Below, one piece after another: positions 34,478 through 46,265 of a stretch of DNA of 64,000 bases. The notes under the pieces were generated by a model that searched no databases, was not told where the DNA came from, and was given only the letters and a program-made list of their open reading frames with translations. The position numbers were made by a program, and so were the translations under genes. The first letter of the stretch is position 1. Each line of letters opens with the position of its first letter. Location: assembly GCA_019096065.1 (NCBI GenBank), contig JAGUCH010000001.1, forward strand, positions 16,926,001 through 16,990,000, given 5' to 3'. This DNA comes from Paracyclopina nana. Its lineage: Eukaryota > Arthropoda > Copepoda > Cyclopoida > Cyclopettidae.

Positions 34478-37400
34478 ATGGAGACGCAAACCTTCCAAGA
34501 CTTGATGGCCGAATCGATGCTGTATGATTCCCCTTCCACGGCAAGTTCTGATGCCGGATCACCATTTCCCTGCAGCAGCAGCGGCAATTCAGAGCATGAC
34601 AACGTGAGCATGGAGTCTTGTGACATTCAAGAACAAAGAGACGGTACCTTGAATAATACGCACACCTCGATATTTGATAAAATAGTTGACCTTTAATTAG
34701 ATCGTGAAAGTTCAATCAAGAGGCGAAAGCGAAGGCAAAGGCGATCACTTGTGCAGCAAGTGCAACAGCGCCATGCTGCCAATATGCGAGAACGCAAACG
34801 AATGCAGTCCATTAATGATGCATTTGAAGGCTTGCGACATCACATACCAACTCTACCTTATGAAAAGCGTCTCTCCAAGGTGGATACGCTGAGGCTCACC
34901 ATAGGGTAATATACTGTGCCAAATCCATTTCAATGGCGACTCTTGATTTTTTTTTTGGCCTTGAATTAGGTACATCAATTTTTTGTCGGAGATGGTCGAG
35001 TCTGATAAGAATCCAGTCACCGAGGCTCAAATCCAGGCTCAAAGGGAGGAAAAGAAGATCATTGTTCACAGCCCCAGAGGTAAGCCGCATTTATATGAAA
35101 CAAACCACACACCTGTCTATGATGAAGAACAATAGCATTTATAGTAGTACTTTCCTTTGATGTCAATTTGATTGAGTTTGATGCTATATGAGCAGCTATA
35201 AAGTTCAATTTGCGTCTATTCTTGAAAAAGTACTTTCCTCAATTGCGTTAGGCAATTGAGAAGTTGCGGTCCAAATCAAATCAAGCAATTCGTGTGTATT
35301 TTGGCATTTTCCAGCTCAGAGGAAAATTCGCTGTTTTCCCAACATAATAAGTACATTATATTGCACCTGCCTATATACAGGTGAAAGCTTACACCTCGCC
35401 ACAGGCAAAAGTTCTATGTCCATTTAAACGTGTCCAGTCATTTGGGAGACCCATCAATTCATTCAACCATGTAGGAAATCATATGCTGCTGACTCATCAC
35501 CTTTTGTTTTCTCTGTATAGTAGACATGGTAAAATCAATGGCTGAAAATGACGCTTTTGTCCTCCGGCCTCCGCGCGAAAAAAGTAAGGGAGGAAATACA
35601 CGCAGGTCTTTAACTGATTTATGAGCCCGAAATTGTGGCAACATATGTTGTGTTAGATTAGCAATTAGGCTGGTTATTTACCAAGGAGGTAACAATTTGC
35701 TTTCAAGTATGGACACATGTTACCATTTTTCAGCACTTGTCTATATGCCACACTCTGCACTAATAATTTTTTTTTCAAAGTTCAAATCTCGAAATTATAG
35801 CCTTAGCATTCATAGTATAGTATATTATGTATTTCATTTGAAAATAATTTTTTTGGTCCGGATTTACCCCACTGTGCAGCCGTTTCAAATTGCTTTCACA
35901 GATGAACAAACACTTTGGTGGTTTGTAAATAGCAGCTAGGATTTCACTCTTTTGCTTCAAAATAGCAAAATATGTACGAAGTTGGTGATTTGCGCTAAAA
36001 ATACTCAAATTCAAAATTTTTCCAAGAAAAGCAATCATTGCCACTTTTTATTGCGAAAAGAGCTCGTTGCCAATTAGTGCGAAATGATTGAATTCATTAT
36101 TAAGGCGGAAGCAGATACACACGTACACAGCATGGCATTTTCGTGGCATAATTTACGAATATGTTGCGTGACCAAATGCTTGATTGCAGTAAAAGATAGA
36201 CCACAAGGGGCGTGAAAAAATGAGCAACCTCATCCTGATGATGTTCTCCAAACACGAATAAGTAGACTTGACACATGTGCATTGTCAAGAGGGGGATCAT
36301 TAAAGGGAGAGAGCATAATCCAAAAGCGTAGCCAATTTTTACACCATTGACAGCTGCACCATGAACTTTCCAAATTCATTACGCTGCTGCGGTGGATCCT
36401 CAGATCATAAGACTTCAATCTACGCACTTGCTATTTTCAACCATCATATAAGGCAAAGGCGTAAAGTTGCTGGATTCGCAGCGCCATCTAGCCAGCAAAC
36501 TTGAGCAAGTACATTTGACATGGCTTCACTACATAGGCGATCACAAATGGGCTATTTTTTGGCTTTGGGTGCACTAATTCCAAAAACTTTATTAATATGA
36601 CATAATTTACGGATAAAATGGCACAAATTAAAGCCCTAATTCCATATGCAACTCACACAAATTTCCAAGCTTTTCATGGTTGAAACCAAATTTTTCTTGC
36701 CTGGCTCCGCTGATCAGCCAATCAAATTGCCGCTCGTGATCACGTGACAAGTTTTTCCAAATGTACTAGTAAAAAAAGCGCCATCTGGCGAAAAAGTTTG
36801 TCCCTCTAATCGCTTATAGTCCTTGTGCATTTTGGTCCATCTGCGATCAAGTGTCAACAGTTGAAAGTGGTGAAATGGACGAAGAGATTAGAGTTGTCAC
36901 GCCTGTCTCGCCAAAAAGGGATAAGCTTTAATTCAATTAGGATTGAATTTGCATTCCTGATATGTCTTCATATGTATACTATGGTAGAGTAACTCTTTTG
37001 GAAAACGCATAACACAATAACATGGCCACCTGCTACACTCTGATACTAGTACATAATGCTGGAAAGCACTCTGCGATGTTGCTAGTTATCAGATCGGATT
37101 TATGGTGTTCCACTTGATTTTCTCGCTCGTGATCACGCTTATCATGGTGGTTTTTGACTGATAATTTTCCATATTCCGCCCACTGTGAATTATATAGCTG
37201 ACCAAATGGAAAAAAGCTAGCTTATTTCGGAACTCAATTAACAGCGCAAGTGTTAATCTTCGAAATAGCTAATCCCGATTTCGATATAACTTGAATAAGC
37301 GGATTTCATTTATTATAACAACTCTGATTGGGTGCAGACGCTGTTTTTTTCCGCTATATCTAAAATTGATCTTTTTTATTTTTGCAGGTTCCTATTTTCT

Positions 37401-37521
37401 TAGCCATAGCTTGAGCTGGTCCAGCAACAAAGAAAACTCTGGGCTGTCTGGAAAGAAAGTTTGGGTCCCAGAGGATCCCAGGTCTGCCAAAGCCAATGGC
37501 AGGTATCCAGCAGAGGGCTAA
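34478..37521 (+). CDS. PTF1A: PTF1A / Fer1-type bHLH transcription factor
   Basis: Four exons: 34478-34643, 34701-34905, 34970-35079, 37388-37521, giving 204 residues (human about 328). The basic helix-loop-helix reads [20 protein letters not shown] then [20 protein letters not shown] and [12 protein letters not shown], nearly identical to PTF1A. The last exon supplies the conserved C-terminal motif HSLSW with KVWVPEDPR, used by PTF1A to bind RBPJ/Su(H). An acidic Ser-rich N-terminus precedes the domain. PTF1A dimerises with an E-protein and specifies inhibitory neurons, and pancreas in vertebrates. The third intron is 2.3 kb and contains a MITE. The start could lie in an unseen upstream exon because an acceptor-like TTGTAG sits just 5' of ATG 34478. 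Confidence 0.93.
36449..36816. mobile_element. MITE family B, full copy 2
   Basis: A 368-bp element in the last PTF1A intron begins TAAGGCAAAGGCGTAAAG and ends AATCGCTTA; other copies end with TGGCTTA, inverse to TAAGCCA at the start. GCGCCATCT boxes sit near both ends. There is no coding capacity. Confidence 0.72.
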
Positions 37522-38965
37522 AGAAGGCTTTTGCTGAGTATTTTTCTACCTTAATCTTATACTGATGTGCCATATAGCTTATCAACCTATATTAATAAAT
37601 ATTATTTTAGTTCCTTCTGAAAAATGTGCTCGTTTTTTATCACTCGTTCCGTGAGTAGGAGCCTTTTCCTCTCTCTTCTGTTTGCTTGCAGAACCGACAA
37701 AATGGAGAAGATTATCCCGACCAAACGGGTTATTGCGTTTTATGGTAGGCGCAGCCAAATTTGCCCTGGATTCACGAAAATCTTGTGACTTTGACTTGAA
37801 TTTGAAATTGAGATTTTGAATAGCTTGCGGCCGTAGTTTGAGTTGGAAAGTAGCAGTTTTTCTGGTCGGGCACCGAAGCATGAAAGGAGCCTGGGAATTT
37901 TCTTGGTTACCCAGGTGCTTCTTTTCCCATGGATCTCCGCTGCTGCTAGATAGAGAGGAGAAAGCAACCAGTCTTTGGCAAAACAAAAATGGCATAATAC
38001 TACCTTCAGCCATTCAAAAAAAAAAAAAAAAAAATACCAACTCGGCTATATATAGCCGGAAAAAAAATTCCCCAGAGATCTGTGAATATTTCCATGATCA
38101 CCTATCAATTTAAAAAGGTCTTTATTGGTGACGTAGGTGTTTGAAGCCTTATCAACTTAAATCAAAGTTATTCTATAAGAAATGTACTGCATGTTAAGGG
38201 TGCACAACTCTATAGATTGGAGAACTTCATAAAGATAACGTGACGAAAAACAAAGTTGAGTGCTATCTATGATACACTTTAAACCAAAAAGTGGAGTCAA
38301 GCTAACATCGGAAGCATAATTGAATGCAGGAAGATGCATACTAATCTTATTCTTTCTGCATTAGAATAATCATGCTTAAGAGCTTGTGCTCTAAATTGCA
38401 TAAGTTGTACTGCATAGGGATTTTTAAGTACAAAAGTATTGCATGTTTAGATAACACGAGAAGTATTTTATGTATTTTCTAAATTATAACTTCTAAATAA
38501 TTTATCAATTTCTTAAGCTAAAAATCGGCCTGATGAAATATTCTGGAACGCTGGAATTATTTTTGCTTCACAATACAATAACTTATGATTCCCCACATAA
38601 TGATTTTTTCCAATCCATTTTTTAGGTTAGCATCAAATAATTTAAAATTGGTCTCTGTAAAAGTCAGAAGAACGATTGAATTAACTTTTAACTTTAAAAA
38701 AACCAAGCAATTCCCTTGCTACAGGAACGCTCTCAAATTATATAATCGAAGGTAAGACCTTACTCTAAAAAATATCCCCTTGGCAATTTTCGCCTTAGCC
38801 TTGTTCATTAGAGAATAATTGCTTGGGCTCCATTATGCAAAAGCCAGACAATTGACATTGATTAAACTTATCACACCAAATGAAGTGAATAATTTTTAAA
38901 CTTAAAATTGCAATATTTTCTCGTCAAATCGCAGCACGCCAAAAGGAAAGAAGAGAACTTGCAAC
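37522..38965. other. Intergenic, no gene
   Basis: This AT-rich spacer contains a poly-A run (near 38017-38033) and a TATATATAG stretch near 38047. Open frames at 37582-38013 (minus) and 37838-38113 (plus) overlap each other and have no domain or splice support. Confidence 0.45.
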
Positions 38966-39349
38966 ATGAACTACAAATATCCCTGGAGTAAGACATTAAT
39001 CGCAATTTTTACGCTTTCTGCCATTTTGTCGGTGATTTTCGGTGGCATACTTATTGACGCATCGATCCAAGTGGACGCTTACGTTGACTTGATAGAGGCT
39101 CTGGATTCCGAAGGCCTGGAATTGCCCACGAATAAGAAAGCCGACATGGAAACGCTCAAATTTGTTGTCTATTCAAGCTTAATTATCGGAAGCTTGTCTA
39201 TTGTGGCAGCTTTTGCTTTTGTCTGGAGCGCCTACGACATTGTCATTTTGTTACGAAACGAAGAAAATTGCGTCTACGACACAAAATTGAAAAAAGAAAT
39301 CGGAGGCTTCTTGAGCGGAAAAGACCACGCTCGCGTTGCATCAGCATGA
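38966..39349 (+). CDS. Small membrane protein, unknown function
   Basis: An intronless 127-residue frame, not recognised. It has two clear TM segments, ILSVIFGGILIDASI with its upstream TLIAIFTLSA, and FVVYSSLIIGSLSIVAAFAFVW, separated by an acidic loop of about 40 residues. The tail is basic and ends KDHARVASA. A basic N-terminus (NYKYPWSK) without a cleavable signal suggests N-in, C-in topology. ATG context is good, and the stop codon is fused with a polyadenylation signal (TGAATAAA), supporting a real transcript end. It converges with NDUFB9, whose stop is 46 bp away, so 3' UTRs probably overlap. An upstream 5' UTR exon is possible because CGCAG occurs before the ATG. Confidence 0.65.
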   Translation: MNYKYPWSKTLIAIFTLSAILSVIFGGILIDASIQVDAYVDLIEALDSEGLELPTNKKADMETLKFVVYSSLIIGSLSIVAAFAFVWSAYDIVILLRNEENCVYDTKLKKEIGGFLSGKDHARVASA

Positions 39350-39394
39350 ATAAATCTTCTATATTTTCATTAATCCACCTTTTACGAGGATGAT

Positions 39395-40147
39395 CTACTT
39401 CAAATCTGCCACCTGAGGTGAAATACATGGCCACTCAGCAGAGCATTTGGTGCCTGAAAACTTTTTACCCAAGCTTTTCTCAAAGTACTCTTTGTAGCCG
39501 TCCTTCATTTGTTGCCGCTTAGCGAAGTAATCCAGATAGTTCGCCTGAAAAGCACGACAGGTAACAGCAAAATGTCAAAGATTGTATCAAATGAAGAAGC
39601 CTTACTCGTTCCCAAGGGTGCCAATAATCGAGGAGCTCGTCACTATGGTGAGCTTGACGGTCGAAAGTGATGCCATTCTCGTCGTTTTTGTAAATAAAAG
39701 GATCAACCGACTGTTTTTGGAACACCTCCTCTTCACCAGCTTCTAGCATGGCAGCCAGTTTTCTCATGTCAGTCTCATTTCTGGTTGCGTCGAAACGAGC
39801 GCGCATGAGAACGGCCTCATAACGAAATATATGCCTAGAATTAATGAATGACAACAATAGCTTTTAGACCATTAACAATCGAATGGCGCAAATTAAGGCT
39901 CGTCGGCTATTGTGTCAAGTCAATTAGGAGCTTTTTTGCTGTACTGCTTAGCAATCATCCTAGGTAATTGAGAACGCAGAAAAGTGACTTTGTTGCGAAC
40001 TCAAGTAAGTTTGACACCTTCTTCAGTTTTAGTTATGTACTCTTACCTATGAAGACAATAGTCGAAAGTGGTCTTGAGTGCCTTCTTGTAGAGCCTGCAA
40101 ACCCGCTGCGAATGAGTGATGATCGCTCTTGGTCCTCCAGAGGCCAT
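39395..40147 (-). CDS. NDUFB9: NADH dehydrogenase 1 beta subcomplex subunit 9 (B22, LYR family)
   Basis: Three exons, 40147-40047, 39834-39606 and 39544-39395, give 159 residues (human 179). The N-terminus ITHSQRVCRLYKKALK carries the LYR-type motif used for mitochondrial acyl-carrier-protein binding. RYEAVLMRARFDATRNETDM, then DPFIY, DYWHPWER and YLDYFAKR match the family in order. It is an accessory subunit of the respiratory complex I membrane arm. Like other LYR subunits it has no cleavable presequence. The C-terminal 20 residues found in vertebrates are missing. Confidence 0.93.
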
Positions 40148-41083
40148 TTTTGCCAGGCAGCGACAATTTCGAAAGAAACAAAACAACAATGGCGGCTCTG
40201 GCAAAATAGACAGAAAAAGGAATCGACAAAAGCTCAATCTCAAAAGCTTTCTTCCAGTTTTACCTGTAGCTGTAGTAGCTAATCAAAAAAATGTGGATAA
40301 TTATTTATTATTTTACTTTTAGAAGCGGCATGAACATATTTTTACTCATCACTAGCACTAAATATTTGCTGCTATCAAGTATATAGTTGTAGTATTTGCC
40401 CATGATTTGCTAGATCGCTTCACGGCTAGAATAGCTGAGAATCTATTCGAGGCTAAGTTGTGTGCTCGAACAGTTAAACATTGAATTTGACGCAATTGGA
40501 CAATTTGTGAGATAACTAAAGATTAATGAATGTAACCAAATAATAATAAGTAGGTTAATTAGCCAACTTTACTGAATAGATGTTGAAAATTAATTTTCTA
40601 TAAGTATCGTGTAGACGTTACAACCTTGATTTGTGCACCTATGCAAAAATGTTACGAATTTTGGATATTTTTCGTCAAATGAAAGGGGTGCGCATTTTAA
40701 ATTACGGCGTTAGTTAATTTTGCTATTGTAACACTTTTGCCGCAAAAGCTCGAATATTATCCAAAAAAGCAGCTGTATTCCAGGTCAGTAAGGTTTACGC
40801 TGATTAAAAATCTCAAAATATATAAAATATTTGGCTTATTCCTAACAGTACATCTGGCATCGCTGCCTCTCACTAAATTCGAGGTCATTTGCCAACTTTT
40901 CTCGACTTTTCTTGAAACAGTGAGTTGCTCAATTTTTAAAAGTTAATTCCAATTCCTTTACACTATAACTCCTAATGAACGCTTTGAACTTTTGATTTAT
41001 ACTAGTTTCTTCAGTTGACATTTCTTCCTTTTCTTTTTTAGCCTGTGATATTAGCGAAACTCGACCGAACGAACAAAACCATC
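40148..41083. promoter_or_regulatory. Divergent spacer between NDUFB9 and Mextli
   Basis: About 0.94 kb that must contain both promoters. An acceptor-like TTTTTTAG at 41034-41041 lies 42 bp before the Mextli ATG, so a 5' UTR intron or trans-splice site is likely. No other element is certain. Confidence 0.4.
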
Positions 41084-43706
41084 ATGACCTCGAAAACCTC
41101 TTCTGTGGCGCCTCTGGGTGTTCGCAAAGTTGAGCGGCCTCGGCCTTTGAGAAGCTTTAGTCACATTGGCATTCCAGCATCTGCCAATATGGGAAATGCT
41201 TCAAACATTCGCCGAATGAGCGCGCAGGGCATTGCATCAGGTTTGTAGTTTTAACATTATTAAATCCACAGTATGCTTCAGTTGTTGGTTTCGAAGACAC
41301 TTTTTAGGTGTTTCCAGCTAGTTGGCTGCCTTAACGAGGTTGTATGCTTTTTCTAATTAATTCGATGTCTTCTTTCAGTTGAAGAAGCGCTCCAGCTATT
41401 GGATTTTGTCACCTCCAATTTAGAGGCGCAAAATTACGACAAGCTGGTTGTCTCTGCTGTCATTCGTCTCAACGCTGCTATGAAATCCCAGGGAAGCCAT
41501 CTGGAGCTTTTTCATCGGGATTTGTTGGATAAAGCTCAGGTAGTGTAAATCATTTAAGCTGAAAGGAAAATCATTGGTTTTAATGATCCTGCTTTCTTTT
41601 GATGCAGGTCACTTTGAGGAACGCTTGCAAGGACTCTAGCTTGGATATTGTGGCCAGATTGCATATCCTGGAAATCATTGAGCTGAGATCAATGAAGTGG
41701 GTGCTCAACGACGATGTCATCAACTACTACAGGCAAAAGCTCTCTCAAATTGATGTAAGTGCTCCCAGTCACTCGCAGTTGTTTCATATTCTTATTAAAA
41801 CTCTTTTCGTGACAAGTCGGCTATAGCGCGTTTTTTCCCAAGAATCCCCAATTGGCATTGCTCAAATTGACATCAACGTATTGCTTTGGATAGCTTTCCT
41901 AACCTCCGTGTTTTTTTTCATAGTACGTTCCAGAGCCTTCCAACAACAATAACTCCTACAGCAACAAGAAGTCTCTGAATGTCAACGCCCCGTTGTTCAC
42001 TCCCACCCATTTTGGGAATGGTGGAAACATTTTGGATCAGCTTTTGCCCCATCAAAATACTTCGGCTATTCCTCTCGGAGAAGTCATCGCCAGCTCGGGC
42101 AAATACACGGGCCCAATTCAGCAACAAGGAAAATCATATTATAAAGATGAAATTTATATCCGCAACGTGGATTCTGGCAAAGGTACCTTTTTATTGCAGT
42201 TATTTTTTCGGGACCAGTATTACTACTTGTTGCGCATCTAGTGATGGGCGTTAGGGGTAAAAGGGTTCACATGATAGAGGAAATGAGTGACACTATCATC
42301 TCTTTTCAAAAAGGTATCTGACTTGGTGTGAAGATTTTCTTTATGTTTTTTCGTTTGTTGTCAAAAACGGCTTGGTGTGTGCGTGTTACATGTCAAAAGG
42401 GCAAAGAATGAATGCGTTTGAGTTTGCTGGTTGTACCTTACAAAAAAGTAAGGAAGAAATTGTAAGTTGTTGGCATATTTTTTTCAGTGGCTCCGGGGTC
42501 TGTGGACAGGCTTGTCCAGATCACTGGCTCAATTCCTGGCAACGTTGCACAAGCCAAGCAACTTGTTGAGGATACAATTCGGCGCAATCAGTCTCCATTG
42601 CCTGATTTTATGGCAGATTCCCAGCAGATCCTTCAGCCAACTGTGGTGCCATCTTATGCATCTGAGTACAAGTTCACTGTCAAAGTTGGCAATGAGCTTG
42701 TCAAAGTCTCAAGCACCAACCTTGAGCTTGTCAAATCAGCCAAAATTGTTTTGGACGAGTTTTTCACCACACATCATGGTGTTAATGTGTTGGCTGGCTC
42801 TCTGCAACAAAAGGTTGGCGTTGCGAGGCAACCTTTATACCCTGAGGCCAATAGAGATGTTGTCAATCAAGTCGAGCTTGAGGATGGACGAAGCAAAGAG
42901 CGCAGGGCTAACTTTGCTAAAACGTCTCTTATGAAGCTATTAACCCAAGGAGAGCCAGAAACTCGTCACGAAAGTAAGCATAGCCATAACTTCTTTCATC
43001 TCTCACTTCTTTCAACACAAGATCCGATTTTTATCATAACTTCTTTCATCTCTCACTTCTTTCAACACAAGATCCGATTTTTATCATCACTCCTGTCACT
43101 CTAAAGGCCTTACGAGCATCTTAGCACTTTCATTTCTTATATCCCTTATGCGAGTACTGCAAACTGTGCATTCATTATCTTCATATCATTTTTGTGTACA
43201 TTTTCTTCATTACATGCCGTACCACTAATGCGAAATACCTGTCTTGGGAGAAAAGCTCTCATTGCTCATATGATTTCTCTAACAAGCTGTAATTTTCCCT
43301 TTTTCCTTGATTACCAAGATTAGCTTTTCCCTGGAAATTGCCTCGGGGAAAACGAGGAGTGGTTACACTACTTGTTCACTGCAATGATTTAACTTTTACA
43401 GGTGCTGCCAATGTTTCCTCCATGAAAGTTTATGATCGAGACTTCTTGTTGCGGTGCTCCGAATCACCCTTGAGTGTTGGCCTCCCTCCGGACTGGGAGA
43501 ACGTAATTGCCAACAATCCGGACGTAGTGCGCAAGGTAAGAAGCTACCCTTCTGGCGATGGTAGCATGCGCTTGTTTGCGTCTGCCATGAGCCAAGCTTT
43601 TAACAAGTACCACCCAATTTTGGATGCGTTGAGGCCAGATCTCCCTAAGAAGACGTGGGATGCCTCCACTGGCCAATGGATCGAAGAGGCCAATACAAGA
43701 GCATAA
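41084..43706 (+). CDS. mxt: Mextli-like eIF4E-binding protein (MIF4G + KH)
   Basis: Six exons: 41084-41240, 41379-41539, 41608-41754, 41924-42182, 42488-42973, 43402-43706, giving 504 residues. Exons 2-3 encode a helical MIF4G-like domain (EEALQLLDFVTSNLEAQNYD). Exon 5 has a KH domain (SVDRLVQITGSIPGNVAQAK then KQLVEDTIRR), and the last exon the canonical eIF4E-binding site YDRDFLL (YxxxxL plus hydrophobic). This order matches Drosophila Mextli and nematode MXT-1, which bind eIF4E and promote translation with eIF3. A low-complexity Asn/Gly linker separates MIF4G and KH. AATAAA at 43905 is the probable polyadenylation signal. eIF4E binding is inferred from the motif. Confidence 0.88.
42985..43087. 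repeat. Two-copy 50-bp perfect tandem repeat
   Basis: CATAACTTCTTTCATCTCTC and the following 30 bp are repeated exactly with a 50-bp period (copies at 42985 and 43035) at the 5' end of the last Mextli intron. Perfect identity implies a recent duplication. Confidence 0.95.
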
Positions 43707-46265
43707 CCAGTTTGAGCCAATTACCCGAATGTACCTGCAAAAATAACCGTTCTTCTTTCTCCCCAGCTTCTATTGTTATTCCATCACTTAACGTCTCAAA
43801 ATTGATACCCGTGTTAATTAACGAGTTGTTGCTGCGTTTGCCAATATGATAACGGAAGGGGCACGAGGCCATTGCGTCGGGCCCCAATGTCAATCCAACC
43901 ACCAATAAATGGGGCATTTTTTCCTTTCCTATAAATAATCGTCTCAGTGCTTGGAAGCAATAAGCGATGAGTGGTTCGTCATTCTGGAAAAGCGTCAAAT
44001 TTCCTCGCTTTCTCTTGATATTTCTAAAGTTTATTCTAGGCGCCGATCTCCGAGCTCATTTTTCTTTGCTCGTTCAATAAGGATGTTTTCGTCGCAGCCT
44101 TCGTCGTTGTCATGAGCCTTAGTGCAGCCGTGAAGGCTCGTTTGACAGCGCTACTCAGATGCTGCTTAGTCAATTGCGTTTCATGCCGTGTTAAATGTTG
44201 CTACAAAAGTGCTTTATCAAAGCTGCAGTGTGATGCTACTGCCTTAATGTTTTTTTTAAAAGCTGTTGACATTCTTTTTGGCGTATGCGCTTCTTGATTC
44301 GGCGCAAGAACATTTTAGTTTATTGTGCAGCGCAAATTAAGAATTTAAGCTTAATTACTTAAAATATTCATTCTGCATATCTCTGTATATCTTCCAAGTC
44401 TTGCGCTTCAGCCGGCCTTTTCGACATGCAAAGGTATTTTGACAGTTTCTCTACATATGCTACGTTAGTAAGTTTATGAATCATGAGAAGGAAACTGGTA
44501 TAGACATCAAAGTATTTCGTTTTTTTTGGGGTGGGTATATACTTAAATTGCTTAAAGAAAAAGTCGAGGAAAGCTCATTCTTAAAGGAAATATTTGCAAT
44601 TAAAATGCGTGATAATGTTCTATGCTACGCAATTAGCCATATCATCTCTTGGTAATTCTCTACAGAAAATTAGTGGAAAAGCCGAGTCGAAGCCATCAAA
44701 ATAAACCTAAGCAGCTTTCACGCAGAGGGCTTATAATATCTGATTACACGCATATAAACCATGTTATTCTGCCTGATTCCGAGAATTGTGAGCACTCTTG
44801 TCGAAAATTAAAAAAAGGACTCCCAATTCTCCGAATCAGACTGTATAGTAAAATGCTGGACATTATCCAGCTTTGACTTATGTATAAAGCCAATATTTGG
44901 AGATTTCGTTTATGGGATTATGATATATCACGTTTATTTGATGCTTCGGAGCTAAGAAACTAGCCCAAATGTCGAAAAAACATGAACTGGTATCATTGTG
45001 AAGATAGTCAAGATACCTTCGTCAATTCTCTGCAGGAATCTGGGCAAAGCCAAGCAACTTTGAATTGCGAGCGTTGCCAAAAAAAGGTAAATCCTTCTGA
45101 AAGTTATAAGCTTGAGAAAGGTGAAGAAGCCGCTTTTTAAAGTTCTCCCATAAAAAACTTGCCAAAATATTGAAAAAGTGTGCGTACATCTAGATACACT
45201 TCGGCTGTATGCACTCAAAATATTTTTTTAGCCTTAGAATTCATGACTCGTTACATCTGAATCCTAAGATCCTAACTTTTGGCTGGTTACCCTGAATTTT
45301 AACGTACATAGAAGTGAGTGCGGTATATATTGATATACCCATGTAAAAGCAATATTTTCAATAAAAATGTCGTTTCAGGTCGTAACTCCATTCGATGGCA
45401 GGAAATATGCTCTGACGCCTTTAAATGGAGTTCTCCTCTCTGCAGCCATAATGAGGCAGCCAATTGGTAAAGACGAATCTTCAGAAGAGTTGCAGCAGAA
45501 GATGTCATGAAAAAAAAATCATAAATAAAAAAGGACCTTTTAACAAAGCATAAAACACTTGCATTATCGTTTTTAGTTGGACAAATGGACCTTCAAAGAG
45601 AAAGCCACAAATGGTGCGGAGAGAAGATTTTTTCTCTCTTGGTACCATGATTTTACGGCGACAGTTTCCCTTTTACACTCGCTTTTGGTTCACGGCTGGA
45701 ATCAGACGCGCTTAGTTGTATACTTTAGGATATAACATAGAAATAGAGCTATTGCTTTGCATTTAAGGTAAGTTACAACATCATTTGAACGTTTTAAGAT
45801 ACCGACAGAGTTCTTCTAAAATACCCTAAGAATCATAGTATTAAAAATCTTCTTAAATGTAGCACATTTGAAAAACCACAACTGGAAGTCATCACAGTGG
45901 CAAGGCCTAAATAATGAATTTTTTAATGCGCGATAATGCACGAAACTACCTAACAAGTTGGCCTATTATTTACTCCATGTTAAAGCATGATTTATTAACG
46001 AAGCGAGTGGCAACAGCTTCTAACTATTCATTTTTTCGAAAATAGGCCAAGTCATGTAGTACGCGAAATTGAACATCGCAGTTATTACGGTTAAAGATTT
46101 CTCGTAAAAAGCCTACATGAAAGGATATGGGAAACTTGGAAAGTATCGGGGAAAAAGTTTGTGATGCTTTTGAAAAATATTCCAGAAAGAACGATTCAGG
46201 GGATTTCTCCAAGAATAGCTCATAGAAATCGAAGCCTCAATCAACTTTTTCTGATAATTAGGACA
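43707..46265. other. Intergenic, no gene
   Basis: It holds the Mextli 3' UTR to about 43925, then 2.3 kb of AT-rich spacer. Open frames such as 44649-44876 and 45299-45508 have no domain, splice or codon-use support. An acceptor-like CTGATAATTAG ends at 46261, five bases before the next gene's ATG. Confidence 0.45.

Noticed and set aside
37582-38013. 143-residue minus-strand frame near a poly-A run
   Set aside because: It overlaps a plus-strand frame, has no domain and shows no splice or start support.
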